Assembly: GCA_933228895.1 (NCBI GenBank)
Contig: OW121846.1
Coordinates: 6,789,915-6,853,914, forward strand
Reading direction: 5' to 3'
DNA length: 64,000 nt
DNA from: Platycnemis pennipes
Taxonomy: Eukaryota > Arthropoda > Insecta > Odonata > Platycnemididae
The first letter of the stretch is position 1. The number at the start of each line of letters is the position of its first letter. The translations under genes were made by a program, and so were the position numbers. Below are positions 1 through 12,045 of the stretch, piece by piece. The notes under the pieces are model-generated. The model was not told the origin of the DNA. It did no database searches and was given only the letters and a program-made list of their open reading frames with translations.

Positions 1-345
1 CCTACGTGGGCCACGACCTGCAGCCTAGAGCACTTCGTGCCCGCAACCGCCGCTCCCATCGCCTTCGTCACCTGAGGAATACCGCCACTGGGGATGCACC
101 AATACGTTAAGCCCTGGCTAACACCCTCGCGGTCTGCCCTTCTCCGCAAAGGAGCCATCACACGCCGAACGTTACTACTCCCTATCACTAGCATCCCCCC
201 TTCCCACTCTGACGGCTCCTCCTCGGTAGAGCTCTCGGAGTAGCGACGGGGCCGGCTGCAGGAATCTCGATGGAAGTCATCGATAATAGGAGCATAGCGA
301 GCCTTAAACCTAGGGATATGGGCAGAGAAATATGTCACTTCGGAA
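1..345 (-). CDS. Partial SGNH/GDSL-hydrolase-like coding segment, runs off the window
   Basis: Read on the minus strand, one frame is open from about position 345 to the window edge, with no stop in roughly 110 codons, in GC-rich DNA. The translation begins with an acidic Ser/Glu stretch (YSESSTEEEPSEWEGG) and then has LVIGSSNVRR, a good match to block I (GDSN/GSSN) of SGNH-fold esterases, followed by a plausible alpha/beta stretch ending VVAHVG at the edge. A polypyrimidine tract plus TAG at about 321-340 (minus strand) could be a splice acceptor. Domains of this type occur in ORF1 of some CR1-like LINEs and in other arthropod repeat ORFs, so a transposon origin is as likely as a host gene. 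The catalytic Asp/His block lies outside the window. No start codon can be chosen. Confidence 0.4.
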
Positions 346-1970
346 TTTATTAACATCCAGCACTATATATCAATAATAATAGTATCCGCTAGAATGGTGC
401 GACGTCCTTTACTTGCATTTCACCAATATACCCAAAGAAATCGGGAAGTGTGAGCCCATACTGTAATTAGCTATCAAGATGATGTAAACGTTGACATTTC
501 TTGGGCACAAAATAATGTTTAAAAGGAAAAATTACCTCTTGAAAATTCAGCTTTTTACGACTTTAAGCGTGAATTCCAGATTAACTTCCAAACTTTTGAA
601 AAATTCAGAAAAACAGAGCACATAGATGGGTGGATATCTTTTCTTCGAGTCACTTGTTTATGACTCAGTAATCTTACAGCCCACCAATGTATGGATCGAA
701 TATGATTTTAAGATATCACAGCACAACTAGAAACTGACTAAGAGCCATTCGGGAAGGAAGTGAGAAACAAGCGTAAATAAAAATACACCTGAGGGGTAAA
801 GTACATAATTTAAAATTGCGATTTTTTTAAGTTCCTTTATTTCTGCCCTTTCTATTTTTTATTGAAAAGAAAAATATCTGAAGAGAACTGCATGGATTCC
901 GAAAGCAATTTGCTCGTATGCTAGGGAAGTATGTAGAGTTGGAAAGCAACAGTTTATTTTTTTGATGGATTTCTGACGGTTAGGACAGGTTTCAATCGAG
1001 TGTCCCTATTCTGATTAGCATTCCACTCGGCTGTCGGCTCCATCCCTACCCTATGTTGCTCATCTAGTTGGGATACTTTCTCTTCATACCTTCCATAATT
1101 TCATTCCCATTTATTCCACTTCTCTTTTTCACTCGGTATTCTAACTTCGAAAGGAACCTCCAGAATTCCATTGACCCTAAGTACCTGTTCCATCCGCATA
1201 CTCCTTCTACAACTTATTTCGGAATACTCGCGCTGAGGGTCTCCTATGGATGCATTTCCCTACCCTCCCTCTTTTTCAACCTCTTTTTCTTTTTTGGGCG
1301 TAACTTATTTTTTTGGTCAAACTGTCACTACGAGAAGCATTCGTAGTTGAAGCCCGAAGGGGAGGCATTGGTTTTTGAGTTCGTGGTCAGTTGGTGGAGT
1401 CAGAGGGAGGTCCCCGCTGAGAGACGCCGTCGTGTACGTGACCCCGCCCTTTCCCAGGCCTATTCCATATTTCCTCCTATCATTATTATTGATCTCTCAA
1501 TTTATATTTATTTCCGGTGTTTTTATATATTTTTAAGATTACTCGGCTCGTATAGGCCTCCTTTCTTTGAGTTTAGTTGTCCGGGAGTTTACGGCCTCGA
1601 GTTGGGTGCGGACAGTGGTTTCCCTCTTCCCCAACGATACCTCTTCATGCCTCCGCCTACCTGCCCATCGAACTTCCTCATCTACACCCGCATTTCTATG
1701 TATTTTTCTCGGCATCTTTCCCAGTGACTATATCTCAGATCCATACAAAACTACGCTCCTTAACAAGATTTCCACCATCTCTTTACATCCTTGCCTCGTG
1801 GTACTGCTGTTTGTTCCTTCTTACTAAAGTTTGTCAGAAAGTTTGGTATGTAATTTTGTGTAATTAATTGTATATTTTCACCTGTTTCCGTCTTTATCCT
1901 TTTCTAAGGGTTAAAGGTAAACGCTGAAAATAGGATGACTCGCATTAGGCCACAGGTTTCATCGTCTTCC
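346..1970. other. Unassigned AT-rich sequence
   Basis: I see no convincing gene, RNA or repeat here. Short frames at 1068-1867 are rich in Phe/Ser/Pro with no domain-like pattern and overlap in several frames, as expected of pyrimidine-rich non-coding DNA. Confidence 0.4.
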
Positions 1971-2420
1971 GCGGCTCATCCGACTGCGAGCCCATCGCCG
2001 AGTTCTCTGAAGGCGGTGGATGCGCTCTCTCGTGGAGCGGCTAGCGGTGCGTGGCTGGGCTTGCGGACGCTCTCACGCCCTCCCTGATGATGGCACGGAG
2101 GGAAGGCCGAAGAAGCTCTCGCCCTTCTACACGTCCGAGGGGGAGTGGGGAATGGCCCACACACTGCACAAGCGCGGCAGAGCAAAGGCGGAAGTGGAGC
2201 CTTTCCCTGATAACAATGCGCACGTGCTGAGCGCTGTCTTCGCAGAGTCAGGCGACACGACGGACGGTCCGCGTCTCGCATCTTACCTGGGACGGATGGG
2301 GGCTCTATGGTTTGTGGGAGGTAGGTACCAGAGACACCGTAAAGTCTGGGCCCCATGAAGTTTTGCGGGTTTCCCTTCCTGCATGGACCGGTCCCGTTGA
2401 AAAGATTAGCTGTGATATCG
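1971..2420. other. GC-rich block, function unknown
   Basis: Base composition shifts abruptly to GC-rich with many CpG dinucleotides. Both strands hold overlapping frames (155 codons on minus, 112 on plus), which is expected by chance in GC-rich DNA. No domain is recognisable. It may be a CpG-rich regulatory block or an old repeat. Confidence 0.25.
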
Positions 2421-3065
2421 GCAACGGAACAATTGTCGCGCAAATGTTTTTAGACAGAGCCCTGAAGAGAAAAATTCTCAGAACAGGGTCTACGGCCAGT
2501 TGTTTTGATTTCATTTATTTAAATTGTTATTGTTTTGGTTGAGTTTGGTGTATATTTTCTGTATCTGGTCGTGGGCAAACATCTTTTTGAATGTGATGTC
2601 CGTGGTAGCGAGAATTCGGAGTATTCGGACCTCAAGCCGGTGCTGGAGTGCCCCTGAATCGCCCGCGTTCACGGACGAGGTTTAGGGAAGCCCGCATGGT
2701 TCTGGAGCATTGGCGAAGGGTTGCATTGGCATAGGGTTCTGCTGAAGTGGCACTCCAGACATTCATTCTCCGAGGGAGCGAACAAAAAATAGTTTGACTG
2801 ATTTATCGTTGTATTGGAGGACAGAGAAAACCACATAAAAGGACAAACATGCTGAACAAAAAAGGCAATAAGTAGGTTAAACAGTAGGTCGTTACACGAC
2901 GTGGTAGTAGTTAACCGTCGTGGTTTAAACAACACAGTAATGAATTTCAGCACCACATTCAAGGTACAGATGGAGGTATAAAAAAGGACCGAAAGTTTAC
3001 TTTCACTATCATGCACAAATCTGGCGCATATGCTTGTCACTTCAATAATGACACATGTGAAGAGC
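2421..3065. other. Unassigned sequence
   Basis: No gene or repeat recognised between the GC-rich block and the first LINE. Short frames have no family-like motifs. Confidence 0.35.
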
Positions 3066-4302
3066 CATAATTAATTGATAAGAACCCAGCATGGGTCCAG
3101 AAAAGAAAAAAGATTCTAGTGAAATCAAATGGATTTTTTGTTCAAGATACTTTAGTTTCGGGTGAAGGCTGACTTCAGAGAAGCGTTCGATAAAGTGCCG
3201 CACATTAAGTGACTAGCGAAGTTGTCATGTAATGTGGTAGACAATAAAATAAGAGGGTGGATAGGAGACTCTTAAAAAAACAGGTTCAAACGGTAGTATT
3301 GTATGGCGTTGTCTCCAGTGAAGTAACAGTAACATGGTCGGGTATTCCTCAGGGAAGCGTAATAGGCCCTTTTCTTCTTTATGTACATGAATGCAGTAGT
3401 TAAAAGTAGTAGGCTCCGTCTTTTCGCTGATGATGCAGTATTGTACATGGATACTGGAATTAAGATGACAGACAGTCGTTTGCAAAGACTTGAGAAGAGA
3501 TTGATGACAAGGGTATTACTTGGCACATTGAATAAAACTAGGGGAAATGCGTATTTATTGTTTTTGGAAGGAGAATAGCTCTCCCCGAAATACTTATTGC
3601 ATAAAAAAATGAAATACCTAACGCAGAAGTCATTACATACTTGGACATCACCATTATTGAAGACATATCATGGGGGAATCACATCAGGGGGATATCAGGT
3701 GTAGCAAACCGTAGATCAGGATTCGTAAAAAGATTTCGAGAAAAATGCAAGAGTACGAGAATGATGCTACTTTATACTTCATGTACTTCTACATAATACC
3801 CTGCAAGCCACTTGTTTGGTCTCATTTAGAATATACCGCTAGTATATGGAGTTCAAGTAGGAAGTAGTGATAGGGGAATTAGATGTAATGTAAAGGAGAA
3901 AACCAAGAATTATTAAAGCTAAGATAGCGGTATTAGTGATAAGACTAGGACTGAGAACAAGTATGGGAATTGCGGTCCAAGGTCAAGTCTTGCTGTCAAA
4001 ATCCCAGGTTCAAATTTGGGCTAAATCTGTTCAGCATAATCAAAGCTGATACTTTTTTAGATGACCTTGTAAATGCACTAGGCACTCCTGCGTACTATTC
4101 TATATTTGATCAGGTAGGCAGGATTAGAGAGTTAGATGGTCCTACCGATGGATTGAAAATACTATTTTCCAGCGAACCATATAAGAACACAATAGGAAGC
4201 ATATCAAAGGCAAAGGCAGGTGCAGTATTGTTTGAATACTGTGCAGAGCACGAGTCCTATTTTGTAACTCATAACCCATTCTTTCAAAGGGAATACAAAT
4301 AA
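3066..4302 (+). pseudogene. Degenerate CR1-like LINE reverse transcriptase
   Basis: Scattered over three frames are reverse-transcriptase landmarks in the correct order: a GFRK-like region at about 3090, FREAFDKVPH at about 3175-3205, a VPQGS-like IPQGSVIGP at about 3340, and LRLFADDAVLY (the YxDD-box equivalent FADD) at 3415-3450. The distal C-terminal region follows (LGTPAYYSIFDQVGRIRELD) at about 4078-4137. Frameshifts and stops separate all blocks, so no enzyme is made. These blocks match better-preserved LINE copies near 7 kb and 13 kb in the window. The 3' hairpin tail of the family is missing. Confidence 0.75.
3786..3811 (-). repeat. Very short LINE 3'-tail insertion
   Basis: About 23 bases reading ctacataataccctgcaagc and a little more sit inside the degenerate LINE coding region. 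They match the minus-strand start of the CR1-like 3' terminal hairpin seen elsewhere in the window. The LINE coding order resumes directly afterwards with SHLEYTAS-like codons. Confidence 0.45.
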
Positions 4303-6190
4303 ATATATTCAAAGAAATACAGTTCCCTAAATAGTATCATCACATCATCGCTATGTAGATGCATCTAGCTACACGTAACTCTTAAATCGAAGACGTTTTC
4401 CTGAAGTAGTGGCATTCTAGCTCATGTAATTAGCGCATGTTTATTGACCTTTCATCCCCTGCCGCCCACCCTTGCGCTGGCTCGCAGAGCTTTTCTTAGA
4501 TGTAGATTTAACTTCCGTGCATCGTTTTCTCTCTTTCAGTAAATTTTCCCTTTCATCTCATTGACCCTTCCTTGTCCTCAACCACCATGTGCCAGTACCA
4601 GGCTAAGAAGTAGAGGCGACGAATATCACCCAATGAACTTTATAGAAAATATTCCTTTACCATGGAATAGTAGAGATGAAATATTTGGCACACTTAGGAC
4701 GGCGCTCCGTGGTTGCCAGGTCGATGACGTCCTGCTGTGCTAAAGAGGAGTGCGTGGGGCCAAGTCCAGCATTAGTCATGGATGTTTTGCGTGTTGCGTT
4801 TAAGTGTGGATGAGACGTTTCTATTTAACTTTAGAAGCTGGCGTACCTAAAAACTGCTTCGTTGTACTATTTACATTCCTAGGTTTGCCTCTGGTTAAGA
4901 TCTAAGACTACTAGGCGGCTGGTTGGAATGTCTTTTAATAGTAGTAATAGCATTAGTGTAGTTTGAAAAGTACTGGCGCCATATGGCCACTTGATCTACA
5001 TGCAGCTCTAAACTTACATCACTGTCACATACTCCCTTGATAAATGCATTACCATTGGTCGGCCAATGCCGGTTCGGATTCTCGGAATGCAGATTGCGCT
5101 GGTTGCCCGCGACCGCCTAGCCACAGCCGCCGACACATACCTTCAAGCCGGACGGGCTCGCCAAGAGCGCAGCTCAACAACGGTGGCGCTATCGTGTCGC
5201 GCCGTTTGTCGTCGAAGTTGGTTCGGGATTAGTTGACTACGTGTCCGCTGCTCTGCGGCTGTGCCAGCAGTTTCCTGCGACCTGCTGCACTTCCGTCGAC
5301 TAGGATTCCCTGGGGGCGAAATTTAAAGGTGCTCAAATTTTCTGGTAAAGGCGGGTTCTGGCAAAGTGAATATAGATATAAAAAGTACTTCAATTATATT
5401 ATTAGAGGGTACAATTATGAAATTGCAAATTTCAATATTTTTGGTTTCATTATAAGTTTCAGCACTAAAATGAAATTTCCCCGTTTTTTAAAGGGCCAGA
5501 GGCCGAAGGGACGTGGAGTTAGTAAGCACATAATGGTGGGTCAAACGTTGCCGTCGGAGGCTCTTAACTATTCCCTCTCGGAGCCGTCCCTCTCGGCACA
5601 AAGCCAAATGGATCGCCGGTGAAGCCCTGCCGACGTGCAGCAATTTTGACTTCGTTGCAAATTTGAAATTATCAACTTTAACGATGAACTAAAGATTATC
5701 ACTATCGTTTATTATTCAATTATCATTATAATTTATCGTATATTCACCAAAAAGGTGATTACCTGCATTAATGATGATGCAGTGCGAAGAATGCATGAAA
5801 TTGGTATAAAATGTAGGACATTTACCGCTGCGATATAGTGACACGGTAGTTAAAGTCATTTTACTCAACAACTTCTGGTGGAAATGAGTGGATAGTATTA
5901 TTCTCTTTTTAGGTTTCTCCAGCTCCAGAAGCGAATATATTCGGTATGACTCGTGCTTCCTTCAAGTGCTTCATATTCCAGCATTAAAAAAAACAAACAT
6001 TATTGGTCTCTTTTTAAACTTAGGGAAGAGACTCCGAATGACGATATTCAAACGGTAGCCTTAAACCGCAGACAAAATGAGGAGTGCTGGAAGAATTTTG
6101 AGGGAAAATTTGAAATTGAAATCCTTACATCTACCAGAGTAGAACGCCAACAATCACTATTATGATCCAAAGCATCACACCCACTATTCA
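4303..6190. other. Unassigned sequence with a GC-rich section at 5040-5330
   Basis: The section 5040-5330 is GC-rich and CpG-rich with overlapping frames but no recognisable domain. The rest is AT-rich. No RNA gene or transposon motif was found. Confidence 0.35.
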
Positions 6191-6194
6191 ATCT

Positions 6195-7726
6195 TCATCT
6201 ACAACTACATAACACCCTGCAAGCCACCATAACGGTGTGTGTCAGGGGGTGAATTCTCACCTAACATGCACTACATATCATGCATACAATAGGATTAATA
6301 TTAATATATTAGTCTAATCTTCATTATTTACAAAGAAAAATAGAGCAAAGTGAGCATGAAAAAACTTATATTAGTTGGGTTATCCTCAAGTCCTTATATC
6401 AACATGCTACTACTTATTCATTGGATTTATTCACTCGTATTGGACACATTTACCGCTATTCATATCCCTAATTGTACGAAGAAAAAAAGGACATTTTGAA
6501 TCTGTCAGTTCGACAATCAATTTCTCTAATTTTGTAATCATGGTCCAGTCTACCATAGTAAGTTGGGGTTCGCAAAATATTTTTCAAGCCATCACTGAAA
6601 ATATTATCTTGGAATTTATTTAGGAGATTCACTGATACACAGATACACAGGCAGCATATTCCAAATGAGGCCTAACAAGGGAACTAGCTGATTTCTCGCA
6701 CATGTTCGTCACATTTACCCAATACTCTTTTAATGAATCCCAGTCTACTATTAGCTTGACCCATTATTTCACGTATGTGTTTACCCCAGGAAAGATCATG
6801 TGTCAGTCTTATTCCAAGATATATAATGGATTCCACATTTGTTAATTCATCATTACTTATTTTGTCTTGTTTGCATGTTAGTAGTGCATGCTTGGTGATC
6901 TTCACCCCCTGCCATACACCCTCGCGGTGGCTTGCAGGGTATCGTGTAGATGTAGATATTTGTACGTGCTTGGAGGAGAATAATTCTTTTTCCAAAAATT
7001 CGTTACTACACATTTTTTAAAATTTAATTCTAACTGCCATGTATCACACCAGTTTTCAATTGCTAATGCGTCATCATTTAAATATTCTTTATCATTTGGG
7101 CATAGAATTACCCTGTACACTAATCTGTCATCGGCAAATAGGCGAAGCTTACTTTTGAACACTTCATTGATATCGTTTTTGTACAGAAGGAGCAGGAGTG
7201 GACCTATCACACTACCTTGTGGGACACCTGAAGTAACACCGTCCAAAACAACTGTTTGTACCCGATCATGTAGGAAATCATTTATCCATGATATAATATT
7301 AATGTCTAATCCATAATATTTTAATTTCAAAATTAGTTTGCTATGAGACACCTTGTCAGAAGCTTTCTTGAAACCGAGAAATATTGCTTCCACTGGAATA
7401 TTATTTTCGCTAGAAACTAAAATATCGTGGGAAAATAGAGCAAGTTGAGTTTCACATGATCTACTCTTCCGGAAGCCATGCTGAATATTGGACAATAAAT
7501 TCTGGCTATCTAGTTGCCCCATGACTGGACTTACAATGAAATGGATGTGAGGGATATAGGTCGGTAGTTAGATGGCTACTCCCTATCACCACTTTTAAAA
7601 ATGGGTGTTACATCGGCTGCTTTCCAGTCCATCGGTACGACGTGTTGGGTCAGGGATTTATTAAATACTATTTCAAGGTAGGGGGAAATTTCGGAAGCTA
7701 ATTCTTTGTATACGTTCCATCGAGAG
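6195..7726 (-). mobile_element. CR1-like LINE, 5'-truncated, internally deleted
   Basis: The minus-strand copy runs from the 3' hairpin tail (6196-6290) through 3' UTR and coding sequence to about 7726. From the 5' side it reads VTPIFKSGDR, NIQHGFRKSRSCETQLALFS, FDKVSHSKL-type motif 2 (here ASDKVSHSKL), SGVPQGSVIGPLL, and LRLFADDRLVY. In LRLFADDRLVY the residue after FADD is Arg rather than a small hydrophobic residue. Connection-region blocks follow (NDKEYLNDDALAIENWCDTW, YLGIRLTHDLSWGKHIREIM). The longest intact stretch is 206 codons at 6902-7522. About 200 bases of C-terminal coding are missing near 6630-6720 compared with the 13-kb copy, and a 93-bp tail copy in the opposite orientation interrupts the frame at 6866-6958. 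The element would copy itself by target-primed reverse transcription, but this copy is dead. Confidence 0.85.
6866..6958 (+). mobile_element. Solo LINE 3'-tail insertion (93 bp)
   Basis: A plus-oriented copy of only the LINE terminal segment, with the hairpin (CCCTGC...GCAGGG) and the gtagatgtagata tail, splits the minus-strand LINE frame between codons that are contiguous in the 13-kb copy. The short repeat tttgt lies on both sides (6861-6865 and 6959-6963), consistent with a target duplication. Confidence 0.7.
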
Positions 7727-8820
7727 TTCTTCGTGAGTGCTCCCTTCTCCCTTCCTTAACTTTAATATGGCTAATCATTATAAAATATTTATGAAAATTA
7801 TACATGAAGCAAAAATAGCTACAGTACGCAGTAGCATTCATCTTTCCCTTTCCCAGCTGTAATACGGAGTCAGCGTTGGCATAGAGAATACGCAAGCATA
7901 TCCGGATATAGGGCATACATGAATATATATGAAATTAGGGCATCCGTCGAAAACGGAACACATTCCTAGTTTTCATTTTGCTCATTTTTGAAAATTATTT
8001 ATTATTCACAGCATTGCCATTAAAATAAAATTATAAAAGTTAAATACGCTGCTGTTCAAACGTGTTGTTCTCACATTGTTATCACATACATTGGTGTTCC
8101 CAACGTTGCTGGGAAATATAATGAAACCTGAGCCGCATGAAATCAGTTTCATGTTGAAGCACTAAATTACTCTTCGTTGTTTTAGATCAGAGAAGGTTAA
8201 ACAATCCACGCCAAATGCGGTGGAATTTACCGAAATGCTATTTCGAAAAGGAAAAGGGTAAGGGAGCGTCGTTTCTGCACCACGTGTGTGGTGCGGAAAC
8301 GGCGAAGAAGCACATTTGGCTGAGCGCTGATGCATCCTCGTGTCTGCCAAAGGCGCTTGTCTCCCATCTCCCTCCTCTCCTTTCTCAGAATACCTCGCCC
8401 ACCTTTCTCGCCCACTTGGTGTCATGGGCGTCAGCAAAAAACTACACTTTATTCCAATTAATGGAGTTAGTTCCCCCGACTAAAATTTGTATAGGACGCC
8501 CACGCTGATGTCAGAGTCGCTCGAATGTCACGTCGGCGAGCGGCGCCAATGGCCGACACCGAAGGCCGTCAATCTAATTCCGATTGTGGCCGACACGTGA
8601 CGGCGCTCGGGTTTGCGGCTGCTGCCCAAACAACTACCCTTCAGACTGCTACTCTTCTTCTTTCGCTTAAAAAGAATCCTGAGAAAGGGTTCTATTTCTA
8701 GAGCAAAGCCAAGGAAATAATTATACCCAAAATAATCTATTTAGGGCAGGAGCGTTCGCAGAAGAATAACCGCGTGAGGCTTCCGGCGACCACTTCGAAA
8801 TAGAATCCTGACGGGTTCGA
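7727..8820. other. Unassigned sequence, GC-rich near 8200-8640
   Basis: The section 8480-8640 is CpG-rich, with repeated gccgac and ccgaca words. Frames near 8160-8510 overlap on both strands and match no family I know. Confidence 0.3.
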
Positions 8821-8895
8821 GGGGAAAGGGGGAAGGGGGGTGTGAAAGGGAGGGGGGCGGTGGGGGGGGTGAGGGAGGGAGGAAGGGGGGGGAGT
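8821..8895 (+). repeat. G-rich low-complexity tract
   Basis: The plus strand has many runs of three to eight G in about 75 bases, enough for G-quadruplex formation on that strand. The minus-strand frame over it (poly-Pro/Ser) is a composition artefact. Confidence 0.8.
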
Positions 8896-10443
8896 CTGCC
8901 TGCGCGGCTCTCGCGTTGATCGACTGCTGCAGGAAAGACAATCAGAGATGAAAACTCGTTATCTCAATTGTGTTGCAATGAAAAGAAATATTTTTTACTT
9001 TTCTTACCAGCTTTTAAATAGCTATGTCAAACTAATGCATCACATAGGTAGCAGGTTGCAAGTAGCTTCTAGGTCGGAGAAGTAAATGGTACGTTTAACA
9101 CGATGTGTATGAAAATTAACTATATTGATGCATACTAGAAGAATTCAGGTGGTTTCAACGTCTCTGGCGTGGGTGCTACCTGCAATGGCAATCTCATGCA
9201 ATCGTGTACATGGATCGTAAGTTTCACAAGGTAGAGATGGAAACATTATATTCATTATTTGAGTATAAGGAGCAAAATAAAGATAAACACTCGATATGGT
9301 CCTCACTTTGCTTGACCCATTTTGAAGTGTTGGATTTTTCGAAAGAAACCCTCCACATAAAGCCACCTAGAGGGTATATGGCAGCGAGAGAAAAGTAACC
9401 AAACGTCATACATAGAAACACACAACATATTTGCGCATGCATTGTACCCGCAGGAGGCAGGGCGTGCCTTGAAGGACGTGTGGCAGGGGCTGGGCTGCAA
9501 CCGGTCGAGTCCATATGATGCTCTGCTGGGCAAATACTTTGCCACCTAATAGCTTAGACTGTGTTTGGAAGAATTATACTTTGTTTGAATTGCAGTCGTG
9601 CATTCTGCGTGGGAAGAACGAATTCTTGTCTCACTCGGTCAAACAGTTGATTTCCCACGTGGTTGGTCGCTTCTGATTGCTGATGTCCTGTAGGCCTGTG
9701 GAAATAGGTCTGCACTGTCAGATTCGAATTCACGATATTTGGAGTTTTCGGTGATTCCCCCATCTGAGGTAAGAGTGATGCCCACCTTCACTCGCCACAC
9801 CGCCAATATTATATTTTTAATGTTCTTTCAACTCTTCCTGCCAAACGAATACTATGGTGCATTATTTATTTAGTTCTAATCCAGAAATTGACACCCAGAA
9901 TCGATTAAATTAATGCATGAATTGCAGCCTGATTTTGCCCTTCATTCTCGATAGGCAATCGCACCACATGCAAACACACTTAGGCTACTTGAAATTTTTT
10001 CAGTGGTATCGCTGATATAAATGAAGCGTAGCAAAGCAACTAAAGCGCTACTTTGTGGAACACTGGAGGTAATTTTAGCCGTTTGTTTTTAAGTACAGAT
10101 TTTAAAACCTTTTTTCATGGAAAAGCTTCCCCAGTTCAATGTACCACAACCCTTAGCAGCAGTCCTCGTGCGTGTCGAGGCCTTGCAGCGCGCTAGTCGC
10201 CATCCCAGTCAGGAACGCGATGTCGAACCCGAAGATATCGGAGCTTCTTTCGTCGGTTATTACGCTTTTCTCGCAATCAGTGAGGCAATAATTCATCAAA
10301 TGTAATACCTGTTTATTAGTTCCACATGACCGGAGCTTCTATATTAGCTTGTTGTGAGAAACCTCCTAAAATTCCTTCTTGAAATAAAATAAATCTCTTA
10401 CAATAGTTTTTTTTCTTTTCATCTCAATTCAATGGGTATTCAA
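8896..10443. other. Unassigned AT-rich sequence
   Basis: No gene, RNA or transposon signature recognised. Small overlapping frames at 9145-9545 have no domain-like pattern. Confidence 0.35.
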
Positions 10444-11277
10444 TAATAGGGTAGTTTCCTATTATTTTTTTATTGTCTTGATCAAAAGTTTATAACCTCT
10501 GGAGTACGTGTTTTAAGCCGTTCGATTTTTAAATGGCGTTAAGTATTTTTCCTCCTTAATTAAAAAGTGAAAAAATCAATGGCGCGAAAACGCAACGGCA
10601 AACTATTGCATGCCGGTTAATCCTACGTGTGACGTCAAACTATTTCCTCTACCTGCCACCAGGTGGTGCTGCGGACGTTTCCAAATAGACGCCGCACTCC
10701 GTTAAAGCTTATGAACAAGTATTGGAGGCATATTTATTCCGTTAATTAATTATAATGAACTTTTATTTATTTATTTAACATTACTTATGCAGTTGATTCA
10801 TTTAAAATCAGTTAGTATTCCTTTCACAAGCATACCATGTATGGTCGCACGACCTTCACGCCATGCTTCGTCGTTGCGGTCGTAGCAGAAGACACAGCGA
10901 GCAGGACGTCCTTGAGCCTATACAATGACTAATAATACCATGATTAACTGAGAATACTTTTCCAACTTTGATAGTTTTTACAGGTTAATAGTAATAAATA
11001 TTCGCTAAGCTGAGGGGCCCTGAAATACAACGGTAAGTTCGGGAGACGAATTTTCCTATGCCTCGCAACGAAACTACCTATCTGTTACGTCAGCATGAAG
11101 GCAGCGCACCCCGCCATTTCAGAGCCTTTTCAAATGGCCTTAAAATTAACATTTAATTCTCTAGTAAACTGTGATTTCTCAATACAAACTTTTTGCGTAA
11201 ATAAAATACATTTATGGCAGGGCACAAATCGCAATTAATGAAGTTTGTTTTCTTTGATGAAGGAAACTACCCTATTA
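10444..11277. mobile_element. 834-bp non-autonomous DNA element with 17-bp terminal inverted repeats
   Basis: The left end TAATAGGGTAGTTTCCT (10444-10460) is the exact reverse complement of the right end AGGAAACTACCCTATTA (11261-11277). The interior contains no coding frame, a CpG-bearing section near 10590-10700, and a (ttta)n run. The left flank is caa and the right flank is agc, so any target duplication must lie within the outer TA/TAA bases of the repeats. The family is not identified; the size and lack of coding sequence fit a MITE-like element. Confidence 0.75.
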
Positions 11278-11390
11278 AGCCTAGCTCCACGAGATCTGCT
11301 ATTACGGAAACCATGTAAATTTGTAATAAATAATTTTTGGTAATGCATTGAAGAAGTACTGAACAGGTTCCGGAATACATTACTTCATAT
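11278..11390. other. Short unassigned interval
   Basis: AT-rich DNA between the inverted-repeat element and the next LINE. Its last bases (gaatacattacttcat) weakly resemble the gypsy integrase sequence that flanks the LINE at 24.3 kb. Confidence 0.3.
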
Positions 11391-11682
11391 AAATCTACAT
11401 CTACACGATACCCTGCAAGCCACCGCGAGGGTGTGTGGCAGGGGGTGATGATCATCCAAGCATGCACTACTAACGTGCAAACTAGCAACTATATTGTCCC
11501 ATGCAACTTGATTATTAGTACCTATAGTATTTAAAGGGTTAATACATGCATCATGCACTACAGAATACTCTAAAATATTTCCCCTACCTACCCCTTTGCT
11601 ATGCTGCCTATTCTGTTCTCTTATAGTACGGGGGAAAAATGCCATTTTGAATCTATCGGTACGACAATCCATCTCTCTAATC

Positions 11683-11713
<31 letters not shown>

Positions 11714-12045
11714 TCATTGACCCGAAAACAACACGTGCGGTCTTTACATCGGGTACTTCAACTGACAACAATGACACAAGAACAGACATCCATGCCCCGG
11801 GGAGTGAAAAACCTCCCCGTGCGGGATTCGAACCCGCGACCCTTGGATTGACAGGCAAGGGATTTACCCCGCCGCCACCCGGGCCGGCAAATCTGGTCGA
11901 ATGTAGCATAATACGCTGGTTTTTTTAATATGTGCCTAACATCTTCAGTAAAACTATCCGATTGAAATTTCTCTAATAGATTCAATCTGTACTTTAACCT
12001 ACGCTCTGATAATGGTTCCCACTTCTTTCTTAATTCTTCTAATTC
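11391..12045 (-). mobile_element. CR1-like LINE 3' portion, subfamily A, interrupted by a SINE
   Basis: The tail hairpin begins at 11393, followed leftward-to-rightward by 3' UTR and C-terminal coding. The translation includes RLKYRLNLLEKFQSDSFTED, HILKKPAYYATFDQI and KMAFFPRTIREQNRQHS. The FFPRTIR block is a hallmark of CR1-type C-termini. A SINE at 11691-11888 splits the frame after FDQI. The 5' boundary near 12045 passes into a short stretch and then gypsy integrase. Confidence 0.8.
11691..11888 (-). mobile_element. tRNA-derived SINE (family 1)
   Basis: On the minus strand a tRNA-like head starts at 11888. It has an A-box-like TGGCGGCGGGG, an exact B box GGTTCGAATCC with flanking gcggg/cccgc stem, then a unique body and an (ATAA)n tail at 11691-11715. 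It lies inside LINE coding sequence. The promoter boxes imply RNA polymerase III transcription. A 3' fragment of the same family occurs at 57010-57075. Confidence 0.8.

Noticed and set aside
1347..1867. 126-, 96- and 86-codon overlapping plus frames
   Set aside because: Three frames overlap in pyrimidine-rich DNA with Phe/Ser/Pro bias and no domain, so chance frames are more likely.
1976..2443. 155-codon minus frame
   Set aside because: GC-rich block with equally long frames on the other strand and no recognisable motif. Kept only as a GC-rich block.
8741..8941. Proline-rich minus frame
   Set aside because: Produced by the G-rich tract on the plus strand.
11815..11888. tRNA-like sequence with perfect B box
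   Set aside because: It continues into a body and (ATAA)n tail and lies inside LINE coding, so it is a SINE head, not a tRNA gene.
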